NCBI GenBank assembly: GCA_019828595.1
Contig: JAHQRK010000035.1
Location: forward strand, 1 to 64,000
Source: Aphanomyces cochlioides
Lineage: Eukaryota; Oomycota; Saprolegniomycetes; Saprolegniales; Verrucalvaceae
DNA length: 64,000 bases
Reading direction: 5' to 3'
The translations under genes and the position numbers were made by a program. Positions 9,605 through 22,300 of this stretch are shown here, in pieces. The notes under the pieces are model-generated. The model searched no databases. It saw only the letters and a list, made by a program, of their open reading frames with translations, and was not told the DNA's origin. How positions within the stretch are numbered: the first letter of the stretch is position 1; each line of letters begins with the position of its first letter.

Positions 9605-11600
9605 TCAAAGTGCAGTGATAGTACCGCAGTTTTTTCTTGAATATTCGACGTGGAGAGAAACACCCTCATAAGCATCGGGCTCTCCATCTACACACACTTG
9701 AATCTCTTCGTCTACCTCAAACTCTTTAGCTCTAGTTAGCTTTGTCGGGTTGGACAAGAACACACGCTTTTCATAAAAACTTGGGTATTCAGGATCCTTG
9801 CTCGCTTGTTGAGAATGTGAACGCAAATATTTCTACTTCTCTTTGGTCTAGTCCATTACGACTTTTGTTGCGGATGAAACAATAATGCTAATTTCTCGAG
9901 TTAAACGTTGTGCTTCCCAACCTTCTCAGCAATGACAGGGGCAGAATTGAAAGGTTGACATTCTCTTACCTTGTAAATCATGCAGATCTTGGCTGAATCT
10001 GAAAGAAATTCAACAAGCACGGCAACTTTACTTATGATCTCTTCCATGAATGACATCCAAAATCTCTACCCATTAGCAGTTTATACGACGAAAGACAATA
10101 TCTGCGTGCTATTACCCTCCAATGCTCTCACTTTCGACGATGCTGCATATAATTGCTCGATGTGTCAAGCATCGTGTACGGAATTCTCGAGAAGGCTGTT
10201 CACTCTGGACTAAGAGCATATGCTCAAGCAGAATTGAGGGCCCTACGCTTCTTTACTACCCTGGCGAGCGTGACTGCTTTAAGCGAGTCGCTACAAGTGT
10301 ACTCACTGAACATCGCCAACGATCCCGAGATGCATTCATAATAACGTCTTGAGCTGAGTCTTCTGCTCTGATGGAGGACTACTATGTCGGATGCATTAGC
10401 GTCATCACCATGAACATCGCACCGAATATCTGTGAGGTCCACAATGACATCCTTTATGAATTATGATTTATCTACGCGGACCGTACAAATTCTTTTGAGT
10501 GATGAAACTTATCTTAGAGCGAGTTGCCGTTGAATGAACGATGTGAAGTCCTCGATGTCGAAATGAAAGTCCACAAGCGGTGAATGGGGCTGGCAAGCTC
10601 AAGTGCATATTGCGTATGATCACTTCAAGCCATTCCAATTTCGGTTGGGACTCGTGTGGCGTGACTCTCATAATTTCGACCCAATGTACCGGGGATGACG
10701 AATATCTTTCACCCCTCAGTTTAACATGCGCATTCGAATACATGGAGGCAGACAGAGCACGATGGGGCTGCCCACGTGGAATCTAGAGCCATGACTGTCC
10801 TACAAACCGAAAGGATTAAGCCGTTCTCTATTTTACTCAGTTGGTAAGGGTACTTTGCGTTGGACAGAACATCATGAAATATGCCTGATGCAAACTTGGC
10901 AGCTTCTCAGTGCTAAGATTTCATTCATGCGCAGCACATCCGCTGCACAAAATCCATGGCTTCAAAATTTCAAAATGTGAAGCTCTTGCCAAGCTTTGGG
11001 CATCACTGAAGCATTGTCTGTGGCAACACAACAAACCTTGCGGCTACCGCAAGCTCGTGCTATATCATTAATGACACCGCGTAATTTCTTGCTTATTTTA
11101 GTAGTACCATGAGCCGCGTCTTCCGTTCACACGGACGACCAAAACATCGGACGCATTTTCGGCGTCACCACCATGAAGTTGACGACATAGTTGTTGCTGG
11201 GGTCAGTCCAACCATCCGTTACCACAGAGTGATAGCGTTGTATCTGAAGATGCTCAATGACTGACTTTCGTTCCAAGAGGTAAACCTTTCCCAGAAGGTC
11301 CCCACCGACTCGCTCTCGTGTTGGCATCTGGAACTGAGGCGCGTAACGCTGCATGAAAAGTTAAAAATGCTCGTTTTCAACTGCTCGGAACGGAAGTCCC
11401 ATGCTGTGGATGACGTTTGCCAGGTCACATTCACATTTAGCCCCTTTCGCTTGGGGTTGCAGAATTATCACGTCGTGACTTCTGTGGTATGTATTGCCAC
11501 CCATTTTACAAGTGAAAACAGTCTCTTTGAGTTGCCTCATTAAATATACAGCGGATGACAATGCAGTGATCCTTCCAGAAGTGCTTTTACATGAAATCAA
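9605..11600 (-). pseudogene. hAT transposase, copy 1 (heavily decayed)
   Basis: Minus-strand pieces match copy 2. The DUF659-type region at 11127-11354 (DGWTDPSNNYVV) is almost unchanged, and 11361-11430 holds the preceding segment. About 10890-10985 encodes KPWILCSGCAAH, the conserved GCAAH motif of hAT transposases. 9605-9826 matches the C-terminal tail (SKDPEYPSFYEKR). The dimerisation core between 9830 and 10880 is badly scrambled. Stops and frame changes occur throughout, including a TAA between the EHF and LFM segments. Confidence 0.75.
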
Positions 11601-12054
11601 GAGCGTGACGTTGTGTCAAGACATTCCTGCACAGACAAATTGTCAGAAGTTCGACTTTTTGGCTATAATGTAGACGTAGGAACTACCGACGCGCTGGAGG
11701 TGCCTTCATTGACTTTGACATTAGTAGTCGTTCGACCTTTGACAATGCACAGAGCCGTTAGCAATCGAAGTCGTGGTGTATTTTGTTTCTTGATGCTGTG
11801 AGCACCATGTCGAATTGTGTTTAAATAATTCAGAGAAGGCGACTGATGTGTATTGCGCCTGGTGAATGAGACAAGATAATTCGCCTCGAGGCGTCAGGTG
11901 TAGATATCATTAAGGAAGTGTCAAACTTAGCAAGTATGCGCATGGCGTTGATTCATTTTCAAGATTTAATTGGGGGAGTCATTTGCACCCCCGTAGATCG
12001 AGATGATTAAGCACAATTATACGCCTTACAGCTGCTTTGCACACAGGTTAATTC
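11601..12054. other. Junction between the two internal hAT copies
   Basis: No coding homology and no copy of the terminal TAGCGTTGCT end is visible here, so two complete tandem hAT elements are not supported. The second copy's homology starts at about 12055. Confidence 0.5.
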
Positions 12055-13177
12055 GAGAAGAGATCCTAGACCATCAAGCCAATATCTATAACGTCAATTA
12101 CTACGCGTGAGGCTTGGCCGCTCCAAGCCACACGTATATCAGCTACACCCACTGAACAGGTTAGTACACTCTAGGTGTGTCGAGAAGGAGACGTGTTCAT
12201 CATGTATCCAGTAGATAGGTGTGTAGACAAGACAGAGGTGTTGAAATTGCTTGATCTTCCCTTGTAGCGTGAATTCGAGCAGATATCTTTTTCTACAATG
12301 AGATAAGGAGATTTTATCCGTTGACCGAAACATTATCCTCGATCCCTATCAAACCGCATTCAATGTGCAGTGGCGATGAAGCGATGCATTCAATTGTGGA
12401 TAAGTCGAGACGACCATCAAGATAGATGAAGAGACTGTAGATATAGTTAGGCCTTATTCACGAGGGAGGCCACGAATGTGATGTGCCTCTGACCGTATCC
12501 ATAGATACGAATGCACAAGAACATTTTTCAGTTCTGCCTTTTGTATTCTCCAACCCCAGACATGAATCAAATGTAATTGAGACCGCTTGTCGACAAGATT
12601 TTGGGCTCGCGTCGTGGAAAGAAAACGCTTGGGGCTCACTTGATGTGTCGTCATCCGTTTCTCCCTTAAAGGGATTTCAAAGTACACCTATGGAAATTAA
12701 CTCTATTGAATTTGCAAATGTTAAGCCATTGATATCAATGTAGAATAGAGGATAATTGTCTCAACAATTCATCGTCTCGACAAACTTTGCAGTCGCGATG
12801 AGATAACTGTATTATGAAAAGTCAAAGTCTTTTGGACATCCTGCTCAAGGACACTATCGGACTCCTTTCTCGTGGATAGCGAAGACTAAAAGAGTCCATC
12901 CGGTGCGCACAGTTCCTTTTCCTGTGATCCACGGACGGCATTCGTGGTGAGTTGGCTGAGAACACAGAGCCAAAGCTACTGAGGCAATACTGCTTAAGGT
13001 TGCTTCTTTATATCTTGCGTTTGCGTTGGACTGTATCAAGTTCAAATCATTCTTGAACAGGTTTAATGACTCTATGACTACCAACATGTATGTGTGTGGC
13101 CTTTGAACTCCAGTGAGTGATATCAAAACGATCTGTTTTAGAAACAGAGCCGATCAAGCTGATTCAAGAGTATTTCT
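12055..13177. repeat. Second copy of internal duplication, non-coding part
   Basis: This aligns in order with 8525-9600 at moderate identity. It is AT-rich, with no gene recognised. Confidence 0.6.
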
Positions 13178-15354
13178 TTATATCCAAAGTCTGACGTGGC
13201 GAGCTGGAAAGGGCTTTTGAGTCTCGCGAGACGGAATATCGTCTGACACACACTGTGAATACCTCGTTAGCTCGGTTTCAAAGCGTAGTGCACGCGGATA
13301 GGCTTTTCTCGGAGGCTCGATGTTGAGAGATGCATCGTCGTCATCGCTTTCTCCACTTACACCCAATCGCACTGGAATCTCGTCGTCTGAGTCGCCATCT
13401 CCCGGCTGCGTCGGCTTTGTTGGGTTGTACAAATACTCGCGCTTTTGGTAGAAGCTTGGATCTACAGGATCCTTGCTCCCTTGATTCGCGTATATGAACG
13501 CAAGCATCTCTACTTTGCTTGGATCAAGTCTATTTCGATTTTTGCTGTGGATGAATCCGTGAATGCTCCATGAGCGTTCACTTGAAGCTGAAGATGTTGG
13601 TATGCTGAAAAGTCGTTGAGCGAAGAGTGATAGATCTGTGTAATCGGTGGAGATCCACCAATGTGTAGGGCTCTTCGTGCGGTTTCCATTCAGCACTTCA
13701 ATGGGCCATTGATCCTTCTTGGCAACAAAGTTCTCCAGCTCTTTTTTGAAATTCTTGAGTCTCTTGTCCATGTATCCAACCTTCTCTGCAATGACAGGGG
13801 CGGCATCGATAGCAAGACATTTATCACCTGGCATGAATTCATGCAGACCTTTTGTTGGATCCAGGAGAAAGGACACAAGCATCACAGGCGTGTGGAAGCT
13901 CTTCCAGCGAGAGTGGATCACTTCCAAGATTTCCACTTGGACCTCATTGCGCTCTTCTTGAGTTCCATAGGCAGGATCAGTTAGCATACTCTTAAATTGC
14001 TCATAAACCATAGACCCAAAGCTTTTATCGCTCTCAAGGATTCCAAGTGCCTTGGATATTGGTTCAGTATAGCTCAAGACATGCTTGGCCTGGTGCCAGA
14101 ATGACGCATCAGCGAGGATCTCCGTAACTTCAGAAAGCTTGTCTTTGGAGTGTCCATTTTTGTAGCGCGAAATAAAATCTTCATCGCTGAAGGTGGCGTC
14201 CAAAACAACTTGATTTCGCACGACATTCCCAATGCATTTTTCGCTCGAGTACCAGCGAGTCGACACGGGGAGAGACAGAGCTCGACGGGGCTGCCCGCGT
14301 GGAATTGAGAGCTTCTGTTGTTGTCGAATCCGAAAGGGTTAAGCCGTGCGCTTCTTTACAAACTTGGTCAGTGCCTTTGACTTGGCCAGAACATCATGAA
14401 ATATGCCTGATTCAAAATGTGAAGCTCTTGCCAAGCTTTGGGCATCACTGAAGCATTGTCTGTGGCAACACAACAAACCTTGCGGCTACCGCAAGCTCGT
14501 GCTATATCATTAATGACACCGCGTAATTTCTTGCTTATTTTAGTAGTACCATGAGCCGCGTCTTCCGTTCACACGGACGACCAAAACATCGGACGCATTT
14601 TCGGCGTCACCACCATGAAGTTGACGACATAGTTGTTGCTGGGGTCAGTCCAACCATCCGTTACCACAGAGTGATAGCGTTGTATCTGAAGATGCTCAAT
14701 GACTGACTTTCGTTCCAAGAGGTAAACCTTTCCCAGAAGGTCCCCACCGACTCGCTCTCGTGTTGGCATCTGGAACTGAGGCGCGTAACGCTGCATGAAA
14801 AGTGAAAAATACTCGTTTTCAACTGCTCGGAACGGAAGTCCCATGCTGTGGATGACGTTTGCTAAGTCAAGAGCAAATTGATTTTGATCAGGCTCAGATT
14901 TAACCTTGTCGCTTGGGGTTGTAAGACTAGTGCGTCGTGATTTCCGTGGTGTAAATATGCCTCCTAATTTTTCGGAGGTTTTGCGTCGTCGTTTGGATTC
15001 AGCTGCCGTCCATAAGGCCTTGATTGGAATTTCAGTGTATTCACACGCAATGACATGACTTATTAGACGTTGTGCTTGAGCGTTCTTTTTTAGGTAGCCG
15101 CATGCCTTGCAGCGCACATCGGGGTGCTGCTTGACGTGTGCCTTTCGCTCTGTCACTGTTTCGAATAGAGCCCAAACATCGCTCACTAGGCGCGCCAAGC
15201 GTGGCTGCTGAGACTGGCGATTGATTTCACTGCGAGATGCCGTGTTTGAATGAGATAGCGTTGACTGAGTTTGCATTTCTGTGAGAACGGAAGTCCCGAA
15301 ATGTCTGAGCTTCATCGTCTTTCGCCCCGAACATTCAAATTCTGTTGTGCACAC
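13178..15354 (-). pseudogene. hAT transposase, copy 2
   Basis: The N-terminal frame (15354-14569) carries a BED-like zinc finger (CKACGYLKK ... HVIAC) and the DUF659-type signature DGWTDPSNNYVV. It stops at TGA 14566-14568, but homology continues in frame (TEDAAHGTTKISKK ... ATDNASVMPKAWQ). About 95 bp around the GCAAH motif is deleted at about 14421. A second in-frame stop (TAA, about 14336) precedes the C-terminal frame (14266-13178). That frame contains STRWYSS and the hAT dimerisation signature SSASSERSWSIHGFIHSKN. It is a dead copy, but the better preserved of the two. Confidence 0.85.
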
Positions 15355-15689
15355 TGCAAGTTAAGTAGACACCAAATTGTACAGTGTAATGTTGCCGCTC
15401 AAGGATTTCACTCCGCAGACGTCAAAGTTTGTCTATTCAATCATGTTCTTCAAGCTCAATCTACTTAGTTAACATAGTTTTCAAGAATTAACCTCGTTTG
15501 CCGACGTTTGGAGCTCATTTGTCCTCAACATTGTCACCAAAAGCCGACGTTGTGCAGTGAAGGCAGACTGTTACACACAATCTATCCGGCATCGACTTTT
15601 TCACAGAGTTAAAAACATTTTGAACAACTTTTTAACTTGTTAATAACATATTTAACGTGAAAAATGTTTTTCACAACTCAGCAACGCTA

Positions 15690-15697
15690 CTTGAGAC
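15690..15697. repeat. hAT target-site duplication, right copy (CTTGAGAC)
   Basis: This exact copy of the 8-bp sequence at 8322-8329 follows directly after the inverted end AGCAACGCTA (15680-15689). Confidence 0.85.
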
Positions 15698-15996
15698 GAA
15701 ACGACCGAGTTGACTTTCACCTTGGAGCCTTATCTGTGAGCAACCACGAGTGGAGGGTGGATGCGAGCGCTGCCAATAAAAATATGCATAGGACATTGTA
15801 CTAAAATGAGCGCTGTCGAAACGATCGGCGTTGAGAAAACACGACTGACCTAGCATCGTTCTTGCATGAGAAATGAATCCAGAAAGAGAAAGGACCAGAA
15901 CTACGTGCCACTTTTCAATGTAGAGAAATTGATGGTTGCCAATTTTTCTCACCAATCGAACTCAGCGACCTGCCCTGGGACGTAAAGTTCAAGAGA
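15698..15996. other. Spacer, nothing recognised
   Basis: Between the hAT element and the small foldback element I see no motif or plausible gene. Confidence 0.5.
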
Positions 15997-16274
15997 AATT
16001 GCCTGAGAAGAAGGGTTAGCCTATTCTTTTTTGACACATCTATTCTAATTCTACTTTAAATGAGTTATCCGGATAATTTTGTTCAGGGATTCCGCACCAT
16101 GGGGTACCCCACCGACCCCCGTCGAGAACATATAATCTCGTCTCTGGGGTTTCGCAGTTGTTTACAGGCTTCACGGTGTCAACTGCGAAACCTCCGACGA
16201 GACAAACCCTTCTAAGTTAAATTTAGAACAGATGTGTCAAAAAAGAATAGGCTAACCCTTCTTCTCAGGTAATT
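15997..16274. mobile_element. Small MITE-like foldback element
   Basis: Near-identical inverted ends of about 52 bp (15997-16048 and 16223-16274, core AAGGGTTAGCCTATTC) enclose about 175 bp. The interior holds a second perfect 13-bp stem (16148-16160 with 16180-16192) and the palindrome TTATCCGGATAA (16065-16076). AATTGC occurs directly outside each end (15997 and 16271), a possible imprecise target duplication. It has no coding capacity and lies about 490 bp upstream of the NRPS start codon. Confidence 0.7.
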
Positions 16275-16766
16275 GCTCTAAAGTTCAATGGTGCGCAGCT
16301 GCAATGCTCACCATCCATTGCTGGCTCACTGTATGCGAACGTCTAATGCGACAGAGAGCTCTTCGTTTGCGACGAAAATCACGAGCACCGACCAGAATTT
16401 AAAGATGAGGCATCATGGGTTTTACCATGGATAAAGCAGATCCAAAGGAAAGATGGTGGCCTTCAATATTCAAACTTGATTCTGGCACGCACAACGACAA
16501 CTCATCAAAAGTCCCACCCAAGAAAACGCACACCACATGATAATTTGTGATTCACGCATGTTTTCACAACCAGCTGACATAAACAGGCAATGAAAACAAG
16601 ATAGTTCGCAGGGATTGACGATTGGTGACTTTGACATGGGAGACGGTCGTAAAAATGACAAAATATCATATGACATCAAGGAAAACGGCAAGATCGAAAA
16701 CTTCAACAACATGCATGAGGCACGACCACATTCTGATTTTCTCCTTCGTGGACAAGAACATCAAGA
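16275..16766 (+). promoter_or_regulatory. 5' flank of the NRPS gene
   Basis: No gene lies here, so it must hold the NRPS promoter and 5' UTR unless an upstream non-coding exon exists. No TATA or initiator element stands out. An in-frame TGA at 16734-16736 makes ATG 16767 the first possible start in this exon. Confidence 0.4.
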
Positions 16767-19396
16767 ATGGACCAAAGCGATAAGACCCGCGATTGCCAAT
16801 TGAATGGTCTATCTTGCGCATTTGGCGCACAAAAGCAATTGACGTATGATCTTCTTCAACAACCATTTGAAGCGAGAGCGTGTGAAAAGCCCCAACTCAT
16901 CGCCGTTGAGTACGGCAGCGAAACATTGACTTATGGAGACTTGAACAGCCAAGCAATGGTGTTGGCGAGTCGGTTGGTGACGTTGGGAGTGGGTGTCGGC
17001 AGTCGCGTAGCAGTGTTGATGGAACGATGTTTGGAGTTTCCGATTGGCTTGTTGGCCGTGCTCAAAGCTGGTGGTTCCATGATGCCTCTTGACGCTAGCT
17101 TTCCCGTGAATCGATTGAGTTTTATGTTGTCGGACGCGAGCGCGTCAGTGGTGGTGACGACGGAAGAGTATCGTGGTCAAGTGGAATCCTTGGAGTTGGC
17201 AATTCCGGTGGTGTATTTCAGCTCGAGTGAATTGGCGTTGGAGTCGGTGGTGCCGAGTATATTGAATGAGGCGATCCGTCATGACGAGGCATACGTTGTG
17301 TACACTTCGGGATCGACCGGACGACCCAAAGGCGTTCCAGTGCTCCACGAAGGGGCGGTAAATTGTATCGAATTTGATCTGGGAGACATGTATATATCTG
17401 AAGGATTGCGCATGATGCAGTTCCGTGCGATTAGTAGCGATGTCTTTGAATGGGAAGTTTGGAAGGCCTTTAGTCGAGGAGCCAGTCTTGTTTTCCGTTC
17501 CGAAAATCTATTTGAGACATTGAGGACGGTCGACATTTTGTCGTGTACTCCAACTGGATTGTCATTGCTAGGCAATCCAAATCATTTTCCGAAGTTAAAG
17601 CTCGTCGCTGTGGGTGGAGAAGTTCTGTCGTCAGCCCTGAAAGAGTTATGGTCTCAACACGTTGTCTTGACGAATTGTTATGGTCCCTCGGAGTGCGCCA
17701 TTCAAACACACGAGTGCAAGATGGACCCCGATGCGCCTGTCACGATCGGCCATCCCATGCAAAACGTCAACTCGTACATCTTGGACGAGAACATGCGTCC
17801 AGTGCCAGCGGGAGTCGTGGGTGAGATATACCTTGGTGGTATTTGTGTCTCTCCAGGCTACATCAATCTACCCGACCAAACGGCGGAGCGATTCGTAGAC
17901 GATCCATTTGTGTCCGGCGGAGGACGCATGTTTCGAACGGGCGACTATGGTCGGTTGCTTCCGAATGGCCACTTTGAGGTGCACGGACGAAAGGACAGCC
18001 AAGTCAAGTTGAAGGGATATCGTATCGAACTGGAAGAAATTGGCGAGGCCATGATGCGCCACCCACAAGTAACGGCTGCAGTTGCCATTGTCAAAGACCA
18101 TACACATCTCGTGGGTTTCTTTACTCCAGCGAATGTGGATGTGGACGAGTTGCGGGAATTGGTGGCGTCGCACTTGCCAGTGTATATGGTCCCTGCAGTG
18201 TGGATGGGACTCGAATCCATGCCTCAAAACGTGAGTGGCAAGACGGACCGGTTGGCACTGGAAGCCATGGATGTCGTGGTTCAAGTGGAATCCTTGGAAA
18301 CAGAGACCGAAGTTCAGTTGGCTACTGTGTGGGCCAAGGTGCTCGAAGTCGACATCCGAGAAATTGGCCGAAACACGTCTTTCTATTCTTTGGGTGGCGA
18401 CTCGCTGTCGGTCATCAAGGTAGTGGCAGCTTGCCGTCAAATTGGTCTAACCACTACGGTTTCGCAAATGTTGAAAGAGCCAACCCTGTCTCGTGCTGCT
18501 CTGCAGTGTGGCTTGGACACGGTGTTCGAGTGGCCAGCTGTCCAGTTGTCTGACCAAGTATTAAGAGACGTGACCCAAGAGTACGAGGTCCCTCTGGGTC
18601 TAGATGACTATGTGGTATACCCAGTGACACCACTGCAGGGCGGTATGTTGTATTCGACCATGACGAGTCGGTCGGCCTATGTGTTGCAGCAAACAATCGA
18701 GCTCGACACGGACATGACCTTCGATATGGTTGTCGATGGATACCGTCGACTTGCCCAGACACACGAAATTCTTCGAACGACATTTGTGTCTCTCGAATCC
18801 GGATTGTTTCAAATTATTCGAAGCGACGTGGCTGGCCTCCCTGTCAAGGATGTATTCGTCCGTCGATTGGAAGATTACTTGGAGGCCGATCTCGCCCGTG
18901 GGTTTGAACTTGGAGACTGGTACTTTGCTCGATTGTCCTTGGTCACGGATGAACTTGGCGCTTACGCGGTGCTGACGATTCACCACACGCTGTATGATGG
19001 ATGGTCCTTACCTTTGCTCATGTCCGACTTGGTGGATGCATTGCACGGCAAGTCTATTTCGCCTCGACCAAGTTTCCGAGCTTTGGTGGATTACATCCAA
19101 GCACAAGACGAGGAGAAGACACGCGCATTCTGGTCTACGACGTTGTCCGGAGCTATGCCATCGTTGATAGCACCTGGGAACAGCAAAATGGAATTTTTGG
19201 ACGAGTCGAATCGAGCTCTCTCGTTTGAGTTACCCGCAATCGAGTTGGTTCAATGCGCAAAAGAGGCAGGAGTGACCATGGCCACATTGACCAAGTTTGC
19301 ATGGGCGGTCACCCTGCGCAAATTCTTGCGACAACGAGATGTTATCATGGGTCAAGTTGTATCGAATCGAAACATCCCGGTCAAAGGAATTGAGAG
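16767..19396 (+). CDS. NRPS module 1: A(a)-T and first C domain, N-part
   Basis: Loading module with no C domain in front. The A domain covers about residues 25-500: TSGSTGRPKG, then cassette a with SSDVFEWEVW, then NCYGPSE. By eye against the GrsA positions its code is DVWSVVCIQK, which I cannot assign to an amino acid. The T domain carries its Ser at residue 546 (18402-18404) in LGGDSLS. The following C domain has an intact HHTLYDG (His739), and the exon ends at GIER. The first 60 residues differ from all later modules, which makes the N-terminus unique; beyond GVGVGSRV the sequence matches its sisters almost exactly. ATG 16767 follows an in-frame TGA. Confidence 0.9.
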
Positions 19397-22300
19397 GTAT
19401 GCGATAAGAGCCGTCGTGGACTGACAGTCTGTGTGTAGAATGTTAGGTGCGACCTTAAGTACTGTGCCATGTCGAGTCCAGATCGAAGACTCCACATCAC
19501 TTGTTTCAATCCTTCAGACCTTGCAGGCGGATCAAAACTCGATGCTGGCCCATTCGCATGCGAGTCTTGTAGACGTAAAGAAGTGGAGTGGGGTTGCTGG
19601 CGACAAATTGTTTGACACGCTGTTTGTGTTTCAACAGATGGACTCTGCGCCGACGCGACGTGCAGTCAGGCAACATACAGACGTTTTGAATGCGTCCACG
19701 CACTACGCGTTCGAACTCGAACTATGTGTTGTAGACTCTAGCGTGTTTGCTAGCGCGTCAATTGACATATCCGTCCTGTCGTCCACCCATGCTCGATTGA
19801 TTTTGGAAGAGTTCAAATTTACTTTGAGTCAAGTTTGTGCTGTGATGGCGTCTGACGGCACACCTGCGGCGTTGTGGAATTTGTCTCCAGTTCAAGATGA
19901 AATGATTCGATCGTCATGCTTCGGTCCAGTGGCATCCGTTCCATACGAATTAGTGCATCACGCGTTTGAAGAGAGGGCCGTGCGAAAGCCTGATTTGGTC
20001 GCGGTCGAGTACGAAGACAAGTCCATTACATACGGAGAGATGAATCACCAAGCAACCGTGCTGGCGAGTCGGTTGGTGTCGTTGGGAGTGGGTGTCGGCA
20101 GTCGCGTAGCAGTGTTGATGGAACGATGTTTGGAGTTTCCGATTGGCTTGTTGGCCGTGCTCAAAGCTGGTGGTTCCATGATGCCTCTTGACGCTAGCTT
20201 TCCCGTGAATCGATTGAGTTTTATGTTGTCGGACGCGAGCGCGTCAGAGGTGGTGACGACGGAAGAGTATCGTGGTCAAGTGGAATCCTTGGAGTTGGCA
20301 ATTCCGGTGGTGTATTTCAGCTCGAGTGAATTGGCGTTGGAGTCGGTGGTACCAAGTATATTGAATGAGGCGACCCGTCATGACGAGGCATACGTTGTGT
20401 ACACATCCGGATCGACCGGACGACCCAAAGGTGTACCCGTGCTGCACCAAAGTGTTATGAACACAATTGCGTTCTCGTTTGACGAAATGTTCGCCGAAGG
20501 TTTGAAGGTTGCTCAGTTGTTATCAATTGCATTCGATGGCTGCCAATTTGACATTTGGAAGGTTCTCTCGAATGGTTCCACTTTGGTATTATGTGGAGAT
20601 GATATTCGCGTTGGTATTGCCAAGGCAAGTTGTCTCATTTGTACACCAACTGCTCTGAGCGCACTGGACGAGGCAAGAAACTATCCGAATCTTCAGTTTG
20701 TAGGTGTCGCCGGTGAGCAACTTCCGCTGTCGCTGAAAACTCAATGGGAGCAGCAAGTTGTTCTATTGAACAAATACGGTCCTTCTGAATGTGCCATTCA
20801 AACACACGAGTGCAAGATGGACCCCGATGCGCCTGTCACGATCGGCCATCCCATGCAAAACGTCAACTCGTACATCTTGGACGAGAACATGCGTCCAGTG
20901 CCAGTGGGAGTCGTGGGTGAGATATACCTTGGTGGTATTTGTGTCTCTCCAGGCTACATCAATCTACCCGACCAAACGGCGGAGCGATTCGTAGGCGATC
21001 CATTTGTGTCCGGCGGAGGACGCATGTTTCGAACGGGCGACTATGGTCGGTTGCTTCCGAATGGCCACTTTGAGGTGCACGGACGAAAGGACAGCCAAGT
21101 CAAGTTGAAGGGATATCGTATCGAACTGGAAGAAATTGGCGAGGCCATGATGCGCCACCCACAAGTAACGGCTGCTGCTGCCATTGTCAAAGATCATACA
21201 CATCTCGTGGGTTTCTTTACTCCAGCGAATGTGGATGTGGACGAGTTGCGGGAATTGGTGGCGTCGCACTTGCCAGTGTATATGGTCCCTGCAGTGTGGA
21301 TGGGACTCGAATCCATGCCTCAAAACGTGAGTGGCAAGACGGACCGGTTGGCACTGGAAGCCATGAATGTCGTGGTTCAAGTGGAGTCGTTGCAGACAGA
21401 GGCAGAGAAGCGGATGGCAGAAGTGTGGGCTCAAGTTCTTGCAGTTGATATTTCACAGATTGGTCCGTCGACTTCCTTTTTTGCTCTTGGAGGAGATTCT
21501 ATCTCTGCTATTCGTCTTGTTGCCAAAGCAAAACACGTCGGGTTCAAACTCACGAGTGCTTTGGTTATGAAGAATGCGAGTCTCGCGAGCATGGTTCGTG
21601 TGGCAAAACATGAAGAAGTTGTGCTTGCTGTAATTTCAGATGACATCCATGGTGAGGTCCCATTGACACCAATTCAATACGCCATGTTCGAGCATCCATG
21701 GAAAAACATCAACTACTGGAATTTGTCGATGACGTTGAAGCCTCGTAATTCTCTTGACCAAGCCAAGCTTGAAGACGCGGTTTCTGCTTTAATCGAGCAC
21801 CATGACGTGCTTCGAACACGATTTTATCATGACATGGACAAAGGTTGGCACCAAATGATTCTACCAAAAGCCAACAGTGGCCCGCTGAATGTGCGTTTCG
21901 TTCACGTTGATTTCGATGACTTACGCTCGGCAATTCTTGACGTGGAACAGTCGTTGAGTTTGACCGACGGACCGATTTATGCCGTAACAGTGTTTCTTAC
22001 TCCAGAAAACGAACAGTACTTGCAATTTACTGCTCATCATGCAGTAATGGATCTCGTGTCATGGCGAATTCTTGTTGACGATTTAGAGAGTCTATTGTGT
22101 GGGAAGCAACTAGATGCAAAATCGATGTCCTTCAAGGCATGGTCCGAGCTACTGACTGCAAAAGCACTTGACTGGGATGGCTCTGCATGGGATGAGTACA
22201 TGTGTGATGACGTGGAACCCCCTTCTCATTCGAGGTATGCACTCCTATGTTTCCACAACTGTGAATATCTTTGTAGCCCTCCTACACACACAATTCGCTC

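Larger units (their letters stand above)
8330..15689 (-). mobile_element. hAT-family DNA transposon with duplicated interior
   Basis: The ends are inverted copies of TAGCGTTGCT, flanked by the 8-bp duplication CTTGAGAC. Both subterminal regions are AT-rich and carry GTTAAAAA-type repeats (8361-8420 and 15600-15670), possible transposase binding sites. The 7.36-kb interior holds two diverged copies of one region in the same orientation (about 8525-11600 and 12055-15354), each with a broken hAT transposase on the minus strand. Single matching ends around both copies suggest that the duplication was carried as one element or arose after insertion. Confidence 0.85.

Noticed and set aside
17868..18440. 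190-codon minus-strand open frame, repeated in several modules
   Set aside because: It is antisense to the conserved A and T domains; its repetition only follows the repetition of the NRPS modules.
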